The notes below the pieces were generated by a model that worked only from the letters and a program-made list of their open reading frames with translations, had not been told where the DNA came from and did not search any database. Source: Akkermansia massiliensis (lineage in GTDB: Bacteria > Verrucomicrobiota > Verrucomicrobiia > Verrucomicrobiales > Akkermansiaceae). From it: a DNA stretch of 64,000 bases. Location of the stretch: positions 1,922,001-1,986,000 of the forward strand of contig NZ_CP072036.1 in NCBI RefSeq assembly GCF_018847375.1, read 5' to 3'. The position numbers were made by a program, and so were the translations under genes. This document shows, piece by piece, positions 43,172 through 52,651 of this stretch. Every line of letters begins with the position of its first letter. Position 1 is the stretch's first letter.

Positions 43172-44098
43172 TCAGTGTGCGGGCAGAATTGTGTACGTGG
43201 CCAGGTACAGCAGCAGGTGGAGGGAGGCGAGGGCCAGCACCTTGTTCATGCGTTTGTCCGCAGGCGTTTTGCGGATCAGGAGCATCAGGTAGCCGCCGAA
43301 GAGGATGGCGGGAATCCACATCCACCACGTATGGGAGAGGTTCAGGTGCAGGGCCCGGCTGGACGTGGGCAGCGTGATGTAGGCCGCCAGGATGAAAGCC
43401 TGGGCCATGGCGCGCGCTTTTCCCTCCCCCAGCCGCACGGCCAGCGTGCGCTTGCCCGTAGTGAGGTCTTCCTTTCTGTCGCGGATGTTGTTGACGGCTA
43501 TCATGACGGCGCACAGAAGGCCGCACTGAATGCCCACCACGATGCCGGCGTTGTACACCGCCAGGGATTCCACCAGCGTGCCGGGGACGACCGGAGCCGT
43601 GCCTATCTGCACCAGGATGGTTCCCAGGACGGCCACCAGGCCGAAGAAGAGGATGACGAATATTTCCCCCAGCCCCTTGTAGGCCAGCGGCCATGGTCCC
43701 CCCGTGTAGCCGTAGGTGAAGTAGAGGGACGGAATGCCGATGGCGATGATGGGCCAGCCGCGCAGCTCAATGAGGGGGAGCGCCAGCAGGCACGCGCCCA
43801 GCAGGAAGGCGAGGCCGATGATCATGACCGTTCCGTGGGAGAGCGCTCCGCTGGCCGTCATGCGCACGGGGCCGGTGCGCCGTTCCGTATCGGCGTGCTT
43901 GGCGTGGTCAATGGCGTCATTGAAGAAATTGCAGGCAATCTGGAGGCAGAGGCAGGAGGCAAGCGTCAGGAGGGCCAGGGCCGCGTTCCAGTTTCCGGTC
44001 AGTTTCTGCACCACCATGCAGCCTGCCCATACCGGAATGAGGGAGGCGGTGAGTGTTTTGGGGCGTGCCGCCAGAAAGGCGGAAGTAATAATGTTCAT
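43172..44098 (-). CDS. menA: MenA, 1,4-dihydroxy-2-naphthoate prenyltransferase
   Basis: The product is 308 residues with about eight or nine membrane helices. The two Asp-rich prenyl-diphosphate motifs are NDAIDHAKHADTERRTGP (first) and NNIRDRKEDLTTGKRTLAVR (second), the MenA/UbiA pattern with the menA-like GKRTLAVRLG. It attaches the polyprenyl chain in menaquinone synthesis at the inner membrane. It is 27 bases after aroD. Confidence 0.92.
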   Translation of the reverse strand: MNIITSAFLAARPKTLTASLIPVWAGCMVVQKLTGNWNAALALLTLASCLCLQIACNFFNDAIDHAKHADTERRTGPVRMTASGALSHGTVMIIGLAFLLGACLLALPLIELRGWPIIAIGIPSLYFTYGYTGGPWPLAYKGLGEIFVILFFGLVAVLGTILVQIGTAPVVPGTLVESLAVYNAGIVVGIQCGLLCAVMIAVNNIRDRKEDLTTGKRTLAVRLGEGKARAMAQAFILAAYITLPTSSRALHLNLSHTWWMWIPAILFGGYLMLLIRKTPADKRMNKVLALASLHLLLYLATYTILPAH

Positions 44099-44125
44099 GA
44101 GAGAGCGGAAAGAAAGGCTCCGGAA

Positions 44126-44833
44126 TCAGCGGAGAATAGGGCCGAGGTGGCGGAGGGTTTCCTTGATGAGGGAGACGTGCCACTGGCCGGGCGCCGTCTC
44201 TTTTTCCCCCAGGTAGCCGTACACCAGGCAGGAGCCGAGCTGGGAGTAAAGCAGGCGGGAGACGGGCCCCATGGGTCCCATGCCCATGACGGCAATCGGC
44301 CCCTTGGGCTTGGTGAAAAGCTGCACGCCCGTCTGGATGTCCGAGGCGAGGCACGGCGTGAACGCGAATTTGACGATGTCCGCCTTGTGGGCGCGCGCCC
44401 GTTTTTCCAGTTCGCGCAGGTAGTCCACGCCCGGCGTGATTTGGAAGTCATGGGTGGAGCCGATGACGATGACGTCCCGTGCCCCCGCTTCCATGATTAG
44501 TTCCCTGGCATGCCGCATGGCCTTGATTTCAATGTCCATGGCGGTGGCGTACGGCATGTAGGCACGGAGCAGGGCAAAGCGCTCCTCTTCCGGAATGCGG
44601 CGCAGGCCGCCTTCTTCATGGCAGCGTACGGTGACCAGCAGGGGCATCTCCGGCCTGAACTCCATGACCTGCTCCGCCGTGAGTTCCGGGGGAAGGGCAT
44701 CCACGCGCAGTTCCACCCAGTCGCACTGGTCTGTTAAATCTTTTCCTTTCAGCGTTTTCCACAACTCCCATGAGGTGACGGACGCAACGATTTTCGGCGG
44801 ATAGGTCTGATGTTCACGTACAATCTGCTGCAT
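44126..44833 (-). CDS. aroD: Type I 3-dehydroquinate dehydratase
   Basis: The product is 235 residues. WVELRVDAL is the family start motif, GSTHDFQITP carries the catalytic His and ADIVKFAFTP the Schiff-base Lys. PIAVMGMGPMGPVSRL matches the phosphate-like carboxylate loop. It dehydrates 3-dehydroquinate in the shikimate pathway. It is first in the run with menA; chorismate made by this pathway feeds menaquinone. Confidence 0.94.
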   Translation of the reverse strand: MQQIVREHQTYPPKIVASVTSWELWKTLKGKDLTDQCDWVELRVDALPPELTAEQVMEFRPEMPLLVTVRCHEEGGLRRIPEEERFALLRAYMPYATAMDIEIKAMRHARELIMEAGARDVIVIGSTHDFQITPGVDYLRELEKRARAHKADIVKFAFTPCLASDIQTGVQLFTKPKGPIAVMGMGPMGPVSRLLYSQLGSCLVYGYLGEKETAPGQWHVSLIKETLRHLGPILR

Positions 44834-45012
44834 ACATCCTACTATCCCAGCTAAGGAAGGAAGGTCAATCTTCTATTAATGACATTACCCCATTTTGGCG
44901 CCCGGAAAATGTCAGCTTTTCCATGGAGGCGCAACGCTACGCCACCGGCGCGGGAGCATGGGCCAGCTCTGGGTGTAAAGGCATGGGGAGGCATGCGTAA
45001 ACGCGTGCCCGT

Positions 45013-45939
45013 TCAGGGGGAGACCATCTGAAGGAGGATATGGGGGAGGGGACGCAGGGACGGTTTTTTCCGGTCCGGAAAATCTCCGGGAACGGCGTAG
45101 TGGACCGGTTTTCCCGCCAGCCAGTCCAGGGCACGGAACAGCAGGGTCTGGAAGGCGGCGCATTGAATCCCCTTCAGGCTGGGGTCTCCGGGCCAGACAT
45201 GGCCCAGCGTGGAGGTGTATACGCGCCCTTTTCCGTACTGGACCGTCCATTCCACCGGAAAATTGAGGCCCGTCAGCGGGTCCCGGGCATAGGAAAGCAC
45301 CTGGACGTGTTCCGCCGGGCCGCGTACATAACGGTACACTTCAACGTCCGCCGTTCTCCAGCGGCGCGGCAGTTCGGCATGAATGGGGTGCTCTCCCAGG
45401 CGTGTGACCAGCGCATCCACCCGTTCCCCGTGGGACGTGTGGCCCCCTTCGCCGGGAGGGAGGCGCAGGATGGCTTCATCATCCGTAATGACCAGGGAGG
45501 TGCCGTAATCCCGTGGCCTCCACCCCAGCCCGATCATGCGGTTGTATTCCGGCCACCGGGGAAAGGCGTTATTGGCGGAGTGGAAGGCCAGCATGCCGCC
45601 TCCCTCCGCGAGGTACTGTTCCAGGGCCTTTTTCGCCCCGGCGCCCCATTCGGGACCGTTCGTTCCGCCATTGGTATTCTGGATCACCACGTCGTAGCCT
45701 TTGAAATCCGGATGCCATGCCTCCCGTTCCGCCTCCGTGGCGCGTGCCGGGAAGGTGCTCACGTCCACGGAATAGCTGCCCTCGTTCTCCAGCAGCATCC
45801 GGAGGCAGGCGGTGGTGCGCTGCCAGTCATGGTTGGAAAAGCCGTCCACAATCAGGACGCGTGTTTTCTCCCCGCGTGCCGTAGAGCATGCCGCCAGCAG
45901 GAGCATGCAGAGTACCAGATGAAAGCGCTTCCAGTTCAT
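45013..45939 (-). CDS. ThuA-domain lipoprotein
   Basis: The product is 308 residues. A lipoprotein signal ends LLLAACST (Cys18). The ThuA/glutamine amidotransferase-like fold follows: RVLIVDGFSNHDWQRTT, YDVVIQNTNGG, YLAEGGGMLAFHSANNAFP, and near the C-terminus GKGRVYTSTLGHVWPGD. Verrucomicrobia and Planctomycetes have many such secreted ThuA proteins, presumed to act on sugars; biochemistry is poorly known. It is monocistronic. Confidence 0.8.
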   Translation of the reverse strand: MNWKRFHLVLCMLLLAACSTARGEKTRVLIVDGFSNHDWQRTTACLRMLLENEGSYSVDVSTFPARATEAEREAWHPDFKGYDVVIQNTNGGTNGPEWGAGAKKALEQYLAEGGGMLAFHSANNAFPRWPEYNRMIGLGWRPRDYGTSLVITDDEAILRLPPGEGGHTSHGERVDALVTRLGEHPIHAELPRRWRTADVEVYRYVRGPAEHVQVLSYARDPLTGLNFPVEWTVQYGKGRVYTSTLGHVWPGDPSLKGIQCAAFQTLLFRALDWLAGKPVHYAVPGDFPDRKKPSLRPLPHILLQMVSP

Positions 45940-46012
45940 CAGGGCAATGTATCCGGTATGCCGGGAAAGTCAAATTCCCGTTTTGGAGCGTGTACGCATA
46001 CCGGGGAAAGAC

Positions 46013-46043
46013 AAAAGCCCCGGACCGCAGGCCGGTCCGGGGC
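46013..46043 (-). terminator. Rho-independent terminator of the capsid-like gene
   Basis: On the minus strand, GCCCCGGACC / GGTCCGGGGC (10 bp, loop of 7 with further pairing) is followed by TTTTGTCTTT. It lies 53 bases after the capsid stop. Confidence 0.85.
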
Positions 46044-46096
46044 GCCTCCCTTCATGGAAGAGGGGAGTGGTTCAGGGTTAAACGGGTGTCCGGGGA

Positions 46097-47017
46097 TTAA
46101 CTGGCCCCTTCGTCACACAGGATTTTGACAAAGCCTTCCTCCTGGAGACGGGTGGCGCCGCAGGCGAACTTGGCGCGGATCTGGAGGGCTTCCTCCATGT
46201 CGTCGCGTACGGAAAGCTTCACCTTGAAGTCGTTCCAGATGCCGAACTGCGCCTTGCTCTTCACCCAGGCCAGGCAGGAACGGGTGCCGTCCTCCGCCTT
46301 CGGAAGCCGCTGGGTACGGATGAACTTGAAGCCCATGAAGGTGTCTATCTTGCCTTCCACCAGGGCTTTCACGTTGTTGAAGTCATAACTGCTGACCTCC
46401 GTTTCCCGCAGCAGGCTCATGATCTGGGAGCTGGTCACCGCAATGACGAGCTGGTCGCCGAACTGGGGGGCATCCTGGTTCCATGCCTCGTTTTCCTCAA
46501 AGAGCTGGAGGGCCGCGCGCAGCTTGGCTACCGTGAGGTTGCTCGCGCCCTTGGTCCCGCTGTCCACGTGGTCCACGGCGATCTGCTGGCTCTCCTTGAA
46601 CGGAACGGCGGTCATGCCGTCTTCCCCCACGTAATTCGTGTCCAGAAAGGCGGAGATCATCACGTCGTCCATGCGGCGCCCTGCGGCGGCCTGGAGTCCT
46701 TCAATCGTCTTGCTGACGGGAAGGTCCATGTCGCCCAGGCGGGTAGCGTCGAATTCGTCGTAGCCGATGGCCTTGGTGAAGGTGCGCGGACGCATGGAAC
46801 GGCGCGTGGTGGGCGCCTCGTTCAGAACGGTCTGGCCCACGCGGGTGGTTTTTTCCGTGAAGTCCAGAACGCCGAATTGGTCCAGAAAGACCACCTTTCC
46901 GCTCAAGTCGCGCATGACGCTGACGTATTTGTCCAGGCGGGAGGCGTGCTGCTGGAGCAGGGTGCCCCATTTCCTGGTGTATTTTACCTGATAATTGTCG
47001 CTGATTGTTACTGCCAT
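46097..47017 (-). CDS. Phage-type major capsid protein, orphan
   Basis: From MAVTISDNYQVKYTRKW the product is 306 residues. It resembles phage capsid proteins of the Phage_capsid_2 type: an N-terminal helix with KWGTLLQQHASRLDKYV, KVVFLDQFGV, then NEAPTTRRSMRPRTF and an ATRLGDMDLP region. A central helical block (AAAGRRMDDVMISAFLDT) and VTSSQIMSLLRE follow. No terminase, portal, protease or tail gene is nearby, and terminators flank it on both sides. A TACATT -10-like element (complement of 47025-47030) ends seven bases before the ATG. It could be a prophage remnant or a domesticated shell protein. Confidence 0.75.
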   Translation of the reverse strand: MAVTISDNYQVKYTRKWGTLLQQHASRLDKYVSVMRDLSGKVVFLDQFGVLDFTEKTTRVGQTVLNEAPTTRRSMRPRTFTKAIGYDEFDATRLGDMDLPVSKTIEGLQAAAGRRMDDVMISAFLDTNYVGEDGMTAVPFKESQQIAVDHVDSGTKGASNLTVAKLRAALQLFEENEAWNQDAPQFGDQLVIAVTSSQIMSLLRETEVSSYDFNNVKALVEGKIDTFMGFKFIRTQRLPKAEDGTRSCLAWVKSKAQFGIWNDFKVKLSVRDDMEEALQIRAKFACGATRLQEEGFVKILCDEGAS

Positions 47018-47172
47018 GATTGCAAATGTAATGATGTTTGAATGCGGGAACGGCAACTTGGATTATCGGGTCCGGAATAACCGGAACGGTCCTGCCGCGG
47101 TGGGATGCGGCCATGTCCCTTGCGGGATTGCGGGCCGGTCCCGTCCAGCGCCAACGGGTATGGGCCACCTGC

Positions 47173-47205
47173 AAAAAAAACGCACCACGGCGGAACCGTG
47201 ATGCG
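47173..47205 (-). terminator. Rho-independent terminator of pgeF
   Basis: On the minus strand the arms (complements of 47196-47205 and 47181-47190, 9 of 10 paired) are followed by eight Ts (complement of 47173-47180). It separates pgeF from the capsid-like gene. Confidence 0.85.
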
Positions 47206-47242
47206 CTGGGCAAAAGGAATGAAAGGCGCTGCCTTTCCGCTG

Positions 47243-47932
47243 TTAAAGAATGATCGGGTGCGGGCGGGTGGCGTGGTCCGGGCCGAAGAGGGCCAGCATG
47301 CGGCCCGTCTGCCCCTTCTCCACGCGGTAGGAGTAGAAGCGCTTGGTATCCGCCGCCGTGTCCAGCCCTGAATCGTGAATCTGGTCTTCCGGCACCCCTT
47401 CCTCAACGAGCTGGGCCTTGATGGCCGTGGGGATGTCTTCCTCATAATGGGGGGGACGGATGCAGGGGGAGATGACGGCAATCAGGTTGGCAGGGTCCAC
47501 CCCCAGGCATTTCTTCATGGACTTGATGGTGTTGGAAACGATGTTGCCGGCGGTTCCAGCCTTGCCTGAGTGAATCAGGGAGCGGTGGCAGTTTTCCTTG
47601 TCGTACAGCCAGACGGCGGCGCAGTCCGCCACGTAAATGGCAAGCACGCAGTCGGAAACTCCGGAGCAGATCAGGCTGTCCACGCCTTCCACGGGATAAT
47701 TGGAGCCGATGTCCCCCACCAGGGCCACCCTGGTGCCGTGTACCTGTTCGGCGCGGCGCAGGTCCTTCCACCGCCAGCCCAGGGCCTCCACTTCCGCCTT
47801 GTGGTACGGTTCCAGCTGTTCCAGCACGGTTTCGCGGTCTCCGGTTACGTCCACCCCCGGGATTCTTTCAATAAACTGGACGATTTCCCCAGGATAGGAC
47901 TGGATGGGCTTCAAGAATGCAGGCGTTTCCAT
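47243..47932 (-). CDS. pgeF: PgeF, polyphenol oxidase/purine nucleoside-type (YfiH, laccase-domain)
   Basis: From METPAFLKPIQSYPGE the product is 229 residues. Zinc/copper-site motifs are AEQVHGTRVA (His), YVADCAAVWLYD (Cys) and LIHSGKAGTAGNIV (His), where the usual HAGWRG is replaced by HSGKAG. SPCIRPPHYEED matches the family's CIGPxxYEV. YfiH-type enzymes have been reported to edit misincorporated amino acids in peptidoglycan or to act on purine nucleosides. It is followed by its own terminator. Confidence 0.85.
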   Translation of the reverse strand: METPAFLKPIQSYPGEIVQFIERIPGVDVTGDRETVLEQLEPYHKAEVEALGWRWKDLRRAEQVHGTRVALVGDIGSNYPVEGVDSLICSGVSDCVLAIYVADCAAVWLYDKENCHRSLIHSGKAGTAGNIVSNTIKSMKKCLGVDPANLIAVISPCIRPPHYEEDIPTAIKAQLVEEGVPEDQIHDSGLDTAADTKRFYSYRVEKGQTGRMLALFGPDHATRPHPIIL

Positions 47933-48078
47933 AATTGATGGATCAATAGATGTCGTTGGGCACATCTTGTCGTTTTGTATTACCTAGTCGAGCAAAATCT
48001 AGCGCAAAATGTCACGGACGCCGCCCGGTGACTGAGAAAAGGTTTTTTTCCGCGTTTCCGGAGTGATATGAGCAATTC

Positions 48079-48807
48079 ATGCTGCGCAGACATTCTTTGC
48101 TTTCCACTTTTTTCGCGGGGATGGCCGCCATGGTCCTTTCCCTGGCTCCTTCATTTTCCCAGGCCGTCCCGGATGCCGGGCAACTGCTGAAAAGGGTTCG
48201 CCAGGGGGCGACCCTCCAGGAGAACAAGGACATCAAGGGGCAAATACGCAAACGCAGCGTGAAAGTTCCCTTTTCCATGAGCTTGCGCGGCAACCTCATT
48301 GCCTTCCAGTACCAGTTGAATAACGTCTGGAACAGGTTTGACCTGAAATTCAAGGACCGCGGCCAGGAAATCCTTTCCTGGAAGGACGGGAAAGCAGGCG
48401 TTCTGCCGGTCGCCCAGTACGCGGTGCCCATCGCTGGGACGGACGTGACGTATGAGGACCTCTCCATGCGCTACCTGTACTGGCCCCAGGCCAAAATCGT
48501 CCGGGACGACGCGGCGAGCACGGTGAAGGGCCGGGACTGCTGGATTGTCCAGATTCCGAACCCGAATCCCAAGGTCGGGCAGTATGCCTGGGTGCGCGTC
48601 TGGATTGACAAGGAAAACGGAGCCATGTGGCAGGTGGACGGCATTGACGGCCGCGGGGAACTGGCTAAAAGGTTCATGATTGATTCCGTGATGAAGCTGA
48701 AGGACGGCTCCTGGTTTTTCAAACGGATGAAGGTGGAGGTTCGGGACCCCTCCAATCCCCGCAGAACGGTATCCGTCAGCTATATCGACATGGACAGTCC
48801 GGAATAA
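48079..48807 (+). CDS. LolA-like periplasmic outer-membrane lipoprotein-sorting protein
   Basis: The product is 242 residues with a signal peptide (1-29, ending SFSQA). The pattern DAGQLLKRVRQGATLQENKD, then VTYEDLSMRYLYWPQAKIV and DCWIVQIPNP, matches the LolA-like family (PF17131-type), which has an open beta-barrel for lipids. It could carry lipoproteins or another lipid to the outer membrane. It lies upstream of the polysaccharide deacetylase by 129 bases. Confidence 0.78.
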   Translation: MLRRHSLLSTFFAGMAAMVLSLAPSFSQAVPDAGQLLKRVRQGATLQENKDIKGQIRKRSVKVPFSMSLRGNLIAFQYQLNNVWNRFDLKFKDRGQEILSWKDGKAGVLPVAQYAVPIAGTDVTYEDLSMRYLYWPQAKIVRDDAASTVKGRDCWIVQIPNPNPKVGQYAWVRVWIDKENGAMWQVDGIDGRGELAKRFMIDSVMKLKDGSWFFKRMKVEVRDPSNPRRTVSVSYIDMDSPE

Positions 48808-48936
48808 TCCCCCGCCTCGTTCCCGCGGGCGCCCTTCCCAGGGAGGGGAAGCCTCCTTCTTTTTCATGCCGCACGGATGGATGATTTAGGACGTGACAAG
48901 AAGGAGGGATGGGCGTACATCCTCCAAAAACCTGTT

Positions 48937-49899
48937 ATGAAGAAACGTTTATTCCTTGCATGTGCCCTGGCGCTCGGGCTGTCCGCCTGTTCCCAGCATC
49001 AGGAGCAGCCGGTGGAGTCCGGCGCTCCGGTGAAGACCTCCCTTTCTCCCGTGACCGCTCCGGGGAAGAAGCCGGACCGCCCCGCCGTGAAGCTGCCCCC
49101 CAAGTCCGTGCAGGTGCCGTCCGTGAGCCCGTCCTACAACAACACCCCGCTTTCCCCCCGCATTCCGGGAGTGACGGTCAGCCGCGTGGCCGTGCCGGAC
49201 AAAGTGGTGGCCCTCACCTTTGACGACGGTCCCCACGGGACGCTGACCCCCAGGGTGCTGGACATCCTGCGGGACAACAATGTCAAGGGAACCTTCTTCA
49301 TGCAGGGCTGCAACGTGAAAGCCCATCCCCAGGTAGTGCGCCGCATGGTCAGTGAAGGCCATGAAGTGGGCAACCATACGTGGAACCACGCCTACCTGAG
49401 CAAGGTATCCCGCGAAAAGGCGGAATCCCAGCTCCAGAGCACCAATGAAGCCATCCGCAACGCCTGCGGCATTGTTCCCGTGGTCATGCGCCCCCCCGGA
49501 GGCTACACGAACGCCGGCGTAGCTTCCTGGGCCCGCCAGCGCTTCGGCTTCACCACCATCATGTGGGACGTGGACACGAATGACTGGCGCAAGCCCGGCT
49601 CCTCCGTGGTGGCCGCCCGCGCCGTAAACGGCGCCAAGCCCGGCTCCATCATCCTGGTGCATGACATCCACGCCTCCACGGTGGCGGCTGTAGACGCCAT
49701 TGTGAAAGGGCTGAAAAACCGCGGTTATGAGCTGGTGACCGTTTCCGAGCTCATCCGGCGCGGACGCGCCGCCGCCGGCCATGCTCCTTCCATGCCCGCT
49801 TCTCCCGCCGTTCCGGATTCCTCCCCCCTTTCCGCGCCCGTGATCGTCACTCCCGTGGCGCCCGCCCCCGTTCCCGTTGAAACGGTGGCAGGCATGTAA
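48937..49899 (+). CDS. Lipoprotein polysaccharide deacetylase (NodB/CE4)
   Basis: From MKKRLFLACALALGLSAC the product is 320 residues. The lipobox LSAC gives Cys18; a Pro-rich linker (30-80) follows. The NodB domain has VALTFDDGPHG (94-101) with catalytic Asp and metal Asp, HEVGNHTWNH with metal His 147/151, RPPGGYTN, and IILVHDIHAST. It removes acetyl groups from N-acetylglucosamine polymers such as peptidoglycan. A Pro/Ala/Val-rich tail ends the protein. It ends at a strong terminator. Confidence 0.9.
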   Translation: MKKRLFLACALALGLSACSQHQEQPVESGAPVKTSLSPVTAPGKKPDRPAVKLPPKSVQVPSVSPSYNNTPLSPRIPGVTVSRVAVPDKVVALTFDDGPHGTLTPRVLDILRDNNVKGTFFMQGCNVKAHPQVVRRMVSEGHEVGNHTWNHAYLSKVSREKAESQLQSTNEAIRNACGIVPVVMRPPGGYTNAGVASWARQRFGFTTIMWDVDTNDWRKPGSSVVAARAVNGAKPGSIILVHDIHASTVAAVDAIVKGLKNRGYELVTVSELIRRGRAAAGHAPSMPASPAVPDSSPLSAPVIVTPVAPAPVPVETVAGM

Positions 49900-49932
49900 T
49901 CTCCGGCGTTTCCCCTTTTCCATTCTTCTTTC

Positions 49933-49963
49933 AACCCGGTTTCCGCAGGGAAACCGGGTTTTT
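49933..49963 (+). terminator. Rho-independent terminator after the deacetylase gene
   Basis: Perfect 12-bp stem AACCCGGTTTCC / GGAAACCGGGTT, loop GCAG, then Ts. Confidence 0.92.
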
Positions 49964-50039
49964 CATGCCCGCGGCGGAGCTCGTTTTCCGGAGGTCCGCA
50001 GGGGGTGGCTTCCTCTTAACGGGTACACGCACAGAAGGC

Positions 50040-50067
50040 TTGACCTGCTGGCGAATTTCTCCACAAT
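50040..50067 (+). promoter_or_regulatory. Candidate promoter of secDF
   Basis: TTGACC (50040-50045), a 16-base spacer and CACAAT (50062-50067), with a leader of about 30 bases to the ATG at 50104. Confidence 0.4.
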
Positions 50068-50103
50068 CCCTTGCCGTATTACTCACACCCAATCCGGATT
50101 GAA

Positions 50104-52536
50104 ATGTCTATGAATCTCCTGGCATCTGCCGATACTCTCCCCGCGGCTGGCGGAATGTCCGCTCCTCTCGCGTTTATTTACGATCTCTTCAACAACCCTC
50201 TCTTCATTTTCATTGGCGGTCTGGTATTGCTGGGTGTGTTTTTCTGGTACCTGGGTTCCGACCAGGACAAGGTCAAGCGCAACGCCGGCACGATCTTCAT
50301 CATCGGCATTGCGTCCTTTTCCCTGTTCTCCCTTTTCCAGCAGGGCTTGAAATACGGCATTGACATTGCCGGGGGCGTCTCCTTCACGCTGAGCGTAGAA
50401 CCGAACATCGGGGATGACGGCAAGCCCATTCCGCTGACGGACCAGGCCATGGAGCAGGCGTGCGTGATCCTGACGGAACGGCTCAACAGCACCGGAGCCA
50501 ATGACGTCATCATCCGCCCGAAGAAAAAGGACAACCTGAACCTCATTGAAGTGCAGATTCCCGCCGCGGACCCTGCCAAGCGCGAGGAAACCAAGGCCAT
50601 CCTGACCAAGGTGGCCAAGCTGCAGATTCTCCCCGTCCATCCGCGCAACAATGAACTGGTGGCGGAAGGCCGCATCCGCGTTCCCGGCTACAGGATGTAT
50701 GAATACACCTTCAAGAACGGCAAAAACGAGGACGTCACGGAAAAAATCTTCCTGGAAAAACGTGAATCCCTGACGGGCAAGGACATCGTGCGCGCCGGGG
50801 TGGACCTGGCCCGTCCCGGCCATGTCAACGTCACCCTGAGCAACGAGGGGGCGGACAAGATGTACAACCTGACTTCCCGCATGCAGCTGGGCCACGACCG
50901 CATGGCCATTGTTCTGGATGACGTGGTCAAGAGCGCGCCTACGGTTCAGGCCATTCTTTCAAAAAGCTTTGAAATCAGCGGACTGGATGCGCCCGGCGAG
51001 GCGGAGGCCCTGACGAAGGTGCTTTCCAACCCCCTCACCAACAAGCTCAACTTTGAATCCGCCAGCGAAATCTCCGCCTCCCTGGGCCATACGGCCCTCC
51101 TTCAGGGGGAATACGCGGGCATCACGGGGCTGATTCTCTGCTTCATCATGATGATCATCTACTACCGCTTTGCCGGTCTGGTGGCTATCATGGGCCTGAC
51201 GATCAATGCCCTGCTTCTTCTGGGGGCCATGTCCATCTTCGGGTTTGAGCTGACGCTGCCGGGTATTGCCGGTATCGTGCTGACCCTGGGCGTGGCGGTG
51301 GACGCGAACGTGCTGATTTACGAACGCCTGAGGGAAGAAAAGGAAATGGGGCGCCCCTTCCGCGTGGCTATCCGCAACTCCTTTGACAAGGCTTTCTCCG
51401 CCATCTTTGACTCCAACATCACCTCCCTCATTACCGCCGTCATCCTGTACTGGATGGCCACCGGCACCATCAAGGGCTTTGCCGTTACGCTGACGGTGGG
51501 CGTCATCACCTCCATGATCGGGGCGATTCTCGTCACCCGCGTCCTGTTCTACTGGGCGGATACCATCGGCATGATGAAGGACCTTAAATTCCTGAATCTC
51601 TTCAAGAAGAAGAGCAACATCAACTTCATGGGCCAGAAGGTCTGGTCCTGCTCCCTGTCCGCCATTCTGCTGCTTATCTGCATCGTGGTGGGGGCCATGA
51701 AGGGCAAGGACTGCCTGGGCATGGACTTTACGGGCGGTTCCTCCATCTCCTACCTGGTCAACAAGGGAGACATCTCCTTCCGGGAAGTGGAAGGCGTGGT
51801 TAACAAGCTGGCCCTGACCCAGAAAGCCACTGTGCAGGAAGTGGCGGAATCCACGGACAGCAGCAAAGTCAACATCCTGATCAACTTCTCTGACAACGCC
51901 CTGGACAAGGCGGCCATCACCACGGCCCTGGACAAGGCGTTCCCCGTGCTGGACAACGCACCATTCAGCGAGGAAACCATCGGGCAGTCCATGGGATACG
52001 ATACGCTCATCACTTCCGCCTGGGCACTCTTCTTCGGCATTCTGGGCATCATGGTTTACCTGACGGTGCGGTTTGAATGGACCTTCGCCATCGGCGCGGT
52101 CATCGCCCTGACGCATGACGTCCTGCTGGTGCTGGGGCTGGTGATCATCAGCGGCACTGAGCTGAACGTCATCCACATCGGCGCGCTGCTGACGGTGGCC
52201 GGCTATTCCATCAATGACAAAATCATCGTGTTTGACCGCATTCGCGAATTCCTCCGCTTCTCGGACCCGAATGAAAGCGCGTCCCAGATCATGAATGAAG
52301 CCATCAACCAGACGCTTTCCCGCACCATTCTGACCTCTCTTTCCACGCTGGCCGTTCTGGTGTGCCTGTACTTCTTCGGCGGCCCTTCCATGGAGGACTT
52401 CGCCTGGACGATTTCCGCAGGTATTCTGATCGGCACGTACTCCTCCATCTTCATCGCCTCTCCGGCGGCCCTCCTCTTCTCCCGGAAGCACGGTCTGCAT
52501 GAGGAAGTCAAGCAGGCCATGAAGGCCGGAGCCTGA
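50104..52536 (+). CDS. secDF: SecDF fusion, protein-export membrane protein
   Basis: From 50104 the product is about 810 residues (50110 is an alternative start). It joins SecD and SecF in one chain. The SecD half has GLKYGIDIAGGVSFTLSVEP, the periplasmic P1 region and the helix motif GIVLTLGVAVDANVLIYERL. The SecF half has CLGMDFTGGSSISYLV and the matching VAGYSINDKIIVFDRIRE. About 12 membrane helices are expected. Two extra helices precede the SecD core. SecDF uses the proton gradient to help pull proteins through SecYEG. YajC is not adjacent. Confidence 0.95.
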   Translation: MSMNLLASADTLPAAGGMSAPLAFIYDLFNNPLFIFIGGLVLLGVFFWYLGSDQDKVKRNAGTIFIIGIASFSLFSLFQQGLKYGIDIAGGVSFTLSVEPNIGDDGKPIPLTDQAMEQACVILTERLNSTGANDVIIRPKKKDNLNLIEVQIPAADPAKREETKAILTKVAKLQILPVHPRNNELVAEGRIRVPGYRMYEYTFKNGKNEDVTEKIFLEKRESLTGKDIVRAGVDLARPGHVNVTLSNEGADKMYNLTSRMQLGHDRMAIVLDDVVKSAPTVQAILSKSFEISGLDAPGEAEALTKVLSNPLTNKLNFESASEISASLGHTALLQGEYAGITGLILCFIMMIIYYRFAGLVAIMGLTINALLLLGAMSIFGFELTLPGIAGIVLTLGVAVDANVLIYERLREEKEMGRPFRVAIRNSFDKAFSAIFDSNITSLITAVILYWMATGTIKGFAVTLTVGVITSMIGAILVTRVLFYWADTIGMMKDLKFLNLFKKKSNINFMGQKVWSCSLSAILLLICIVVGAMKGKDCLGMDFTGGSSISYLVNKGDISFREVEGVVNKLALTQKATVQEVAESTDSSKVNILINFSDNALDKAAITTALDKAFPVLDNAPFSEETIGQSMGYDTLITSAWALFFGILGIMVYLTVRFEWTFAIGAVIALTHDVLLVLGLVIISGTELNVIHIGALLTVAGYSINDKIIVFDRIREFLRFSDPNESASQIMNEAINQTLSRTILTSLSTLAVLVCLYFFGGPSMEDFAWTISAGILIGTYSSIFIASPAALLFSRKHGLHEEVKQAMKAGA

Positions 52537-52566
52537 GGCGCGGCAGGAAATTGATTCGTTAACTCT

Positions 52567-52597
52567 GACCGGGGGAGGCCGCATGCCTCCCCCGGTC
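52567..52597 (+). terminator. Rho-independent terminator after secDF
   Basis: GACCGGGGGAGGC / GCCTCCCCCGGTC, a perfect 13-bp stem with loop CGCAT, then TGTTTCTT. Confidence 0.88.
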
Positions 52598-52651
52598 TGT
52601 TTCTTGGTGGAAGGAAGGGGAAGGGTTAAGTAAGTCCGAGAGAGTTTGCTA

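Noticed and set aside
50959..52584. Long minus-strand open frame of 541 codons
   Set aside because: Antisense to secDF; His/Asp/Gly-rich composition typical of a shadow frame.
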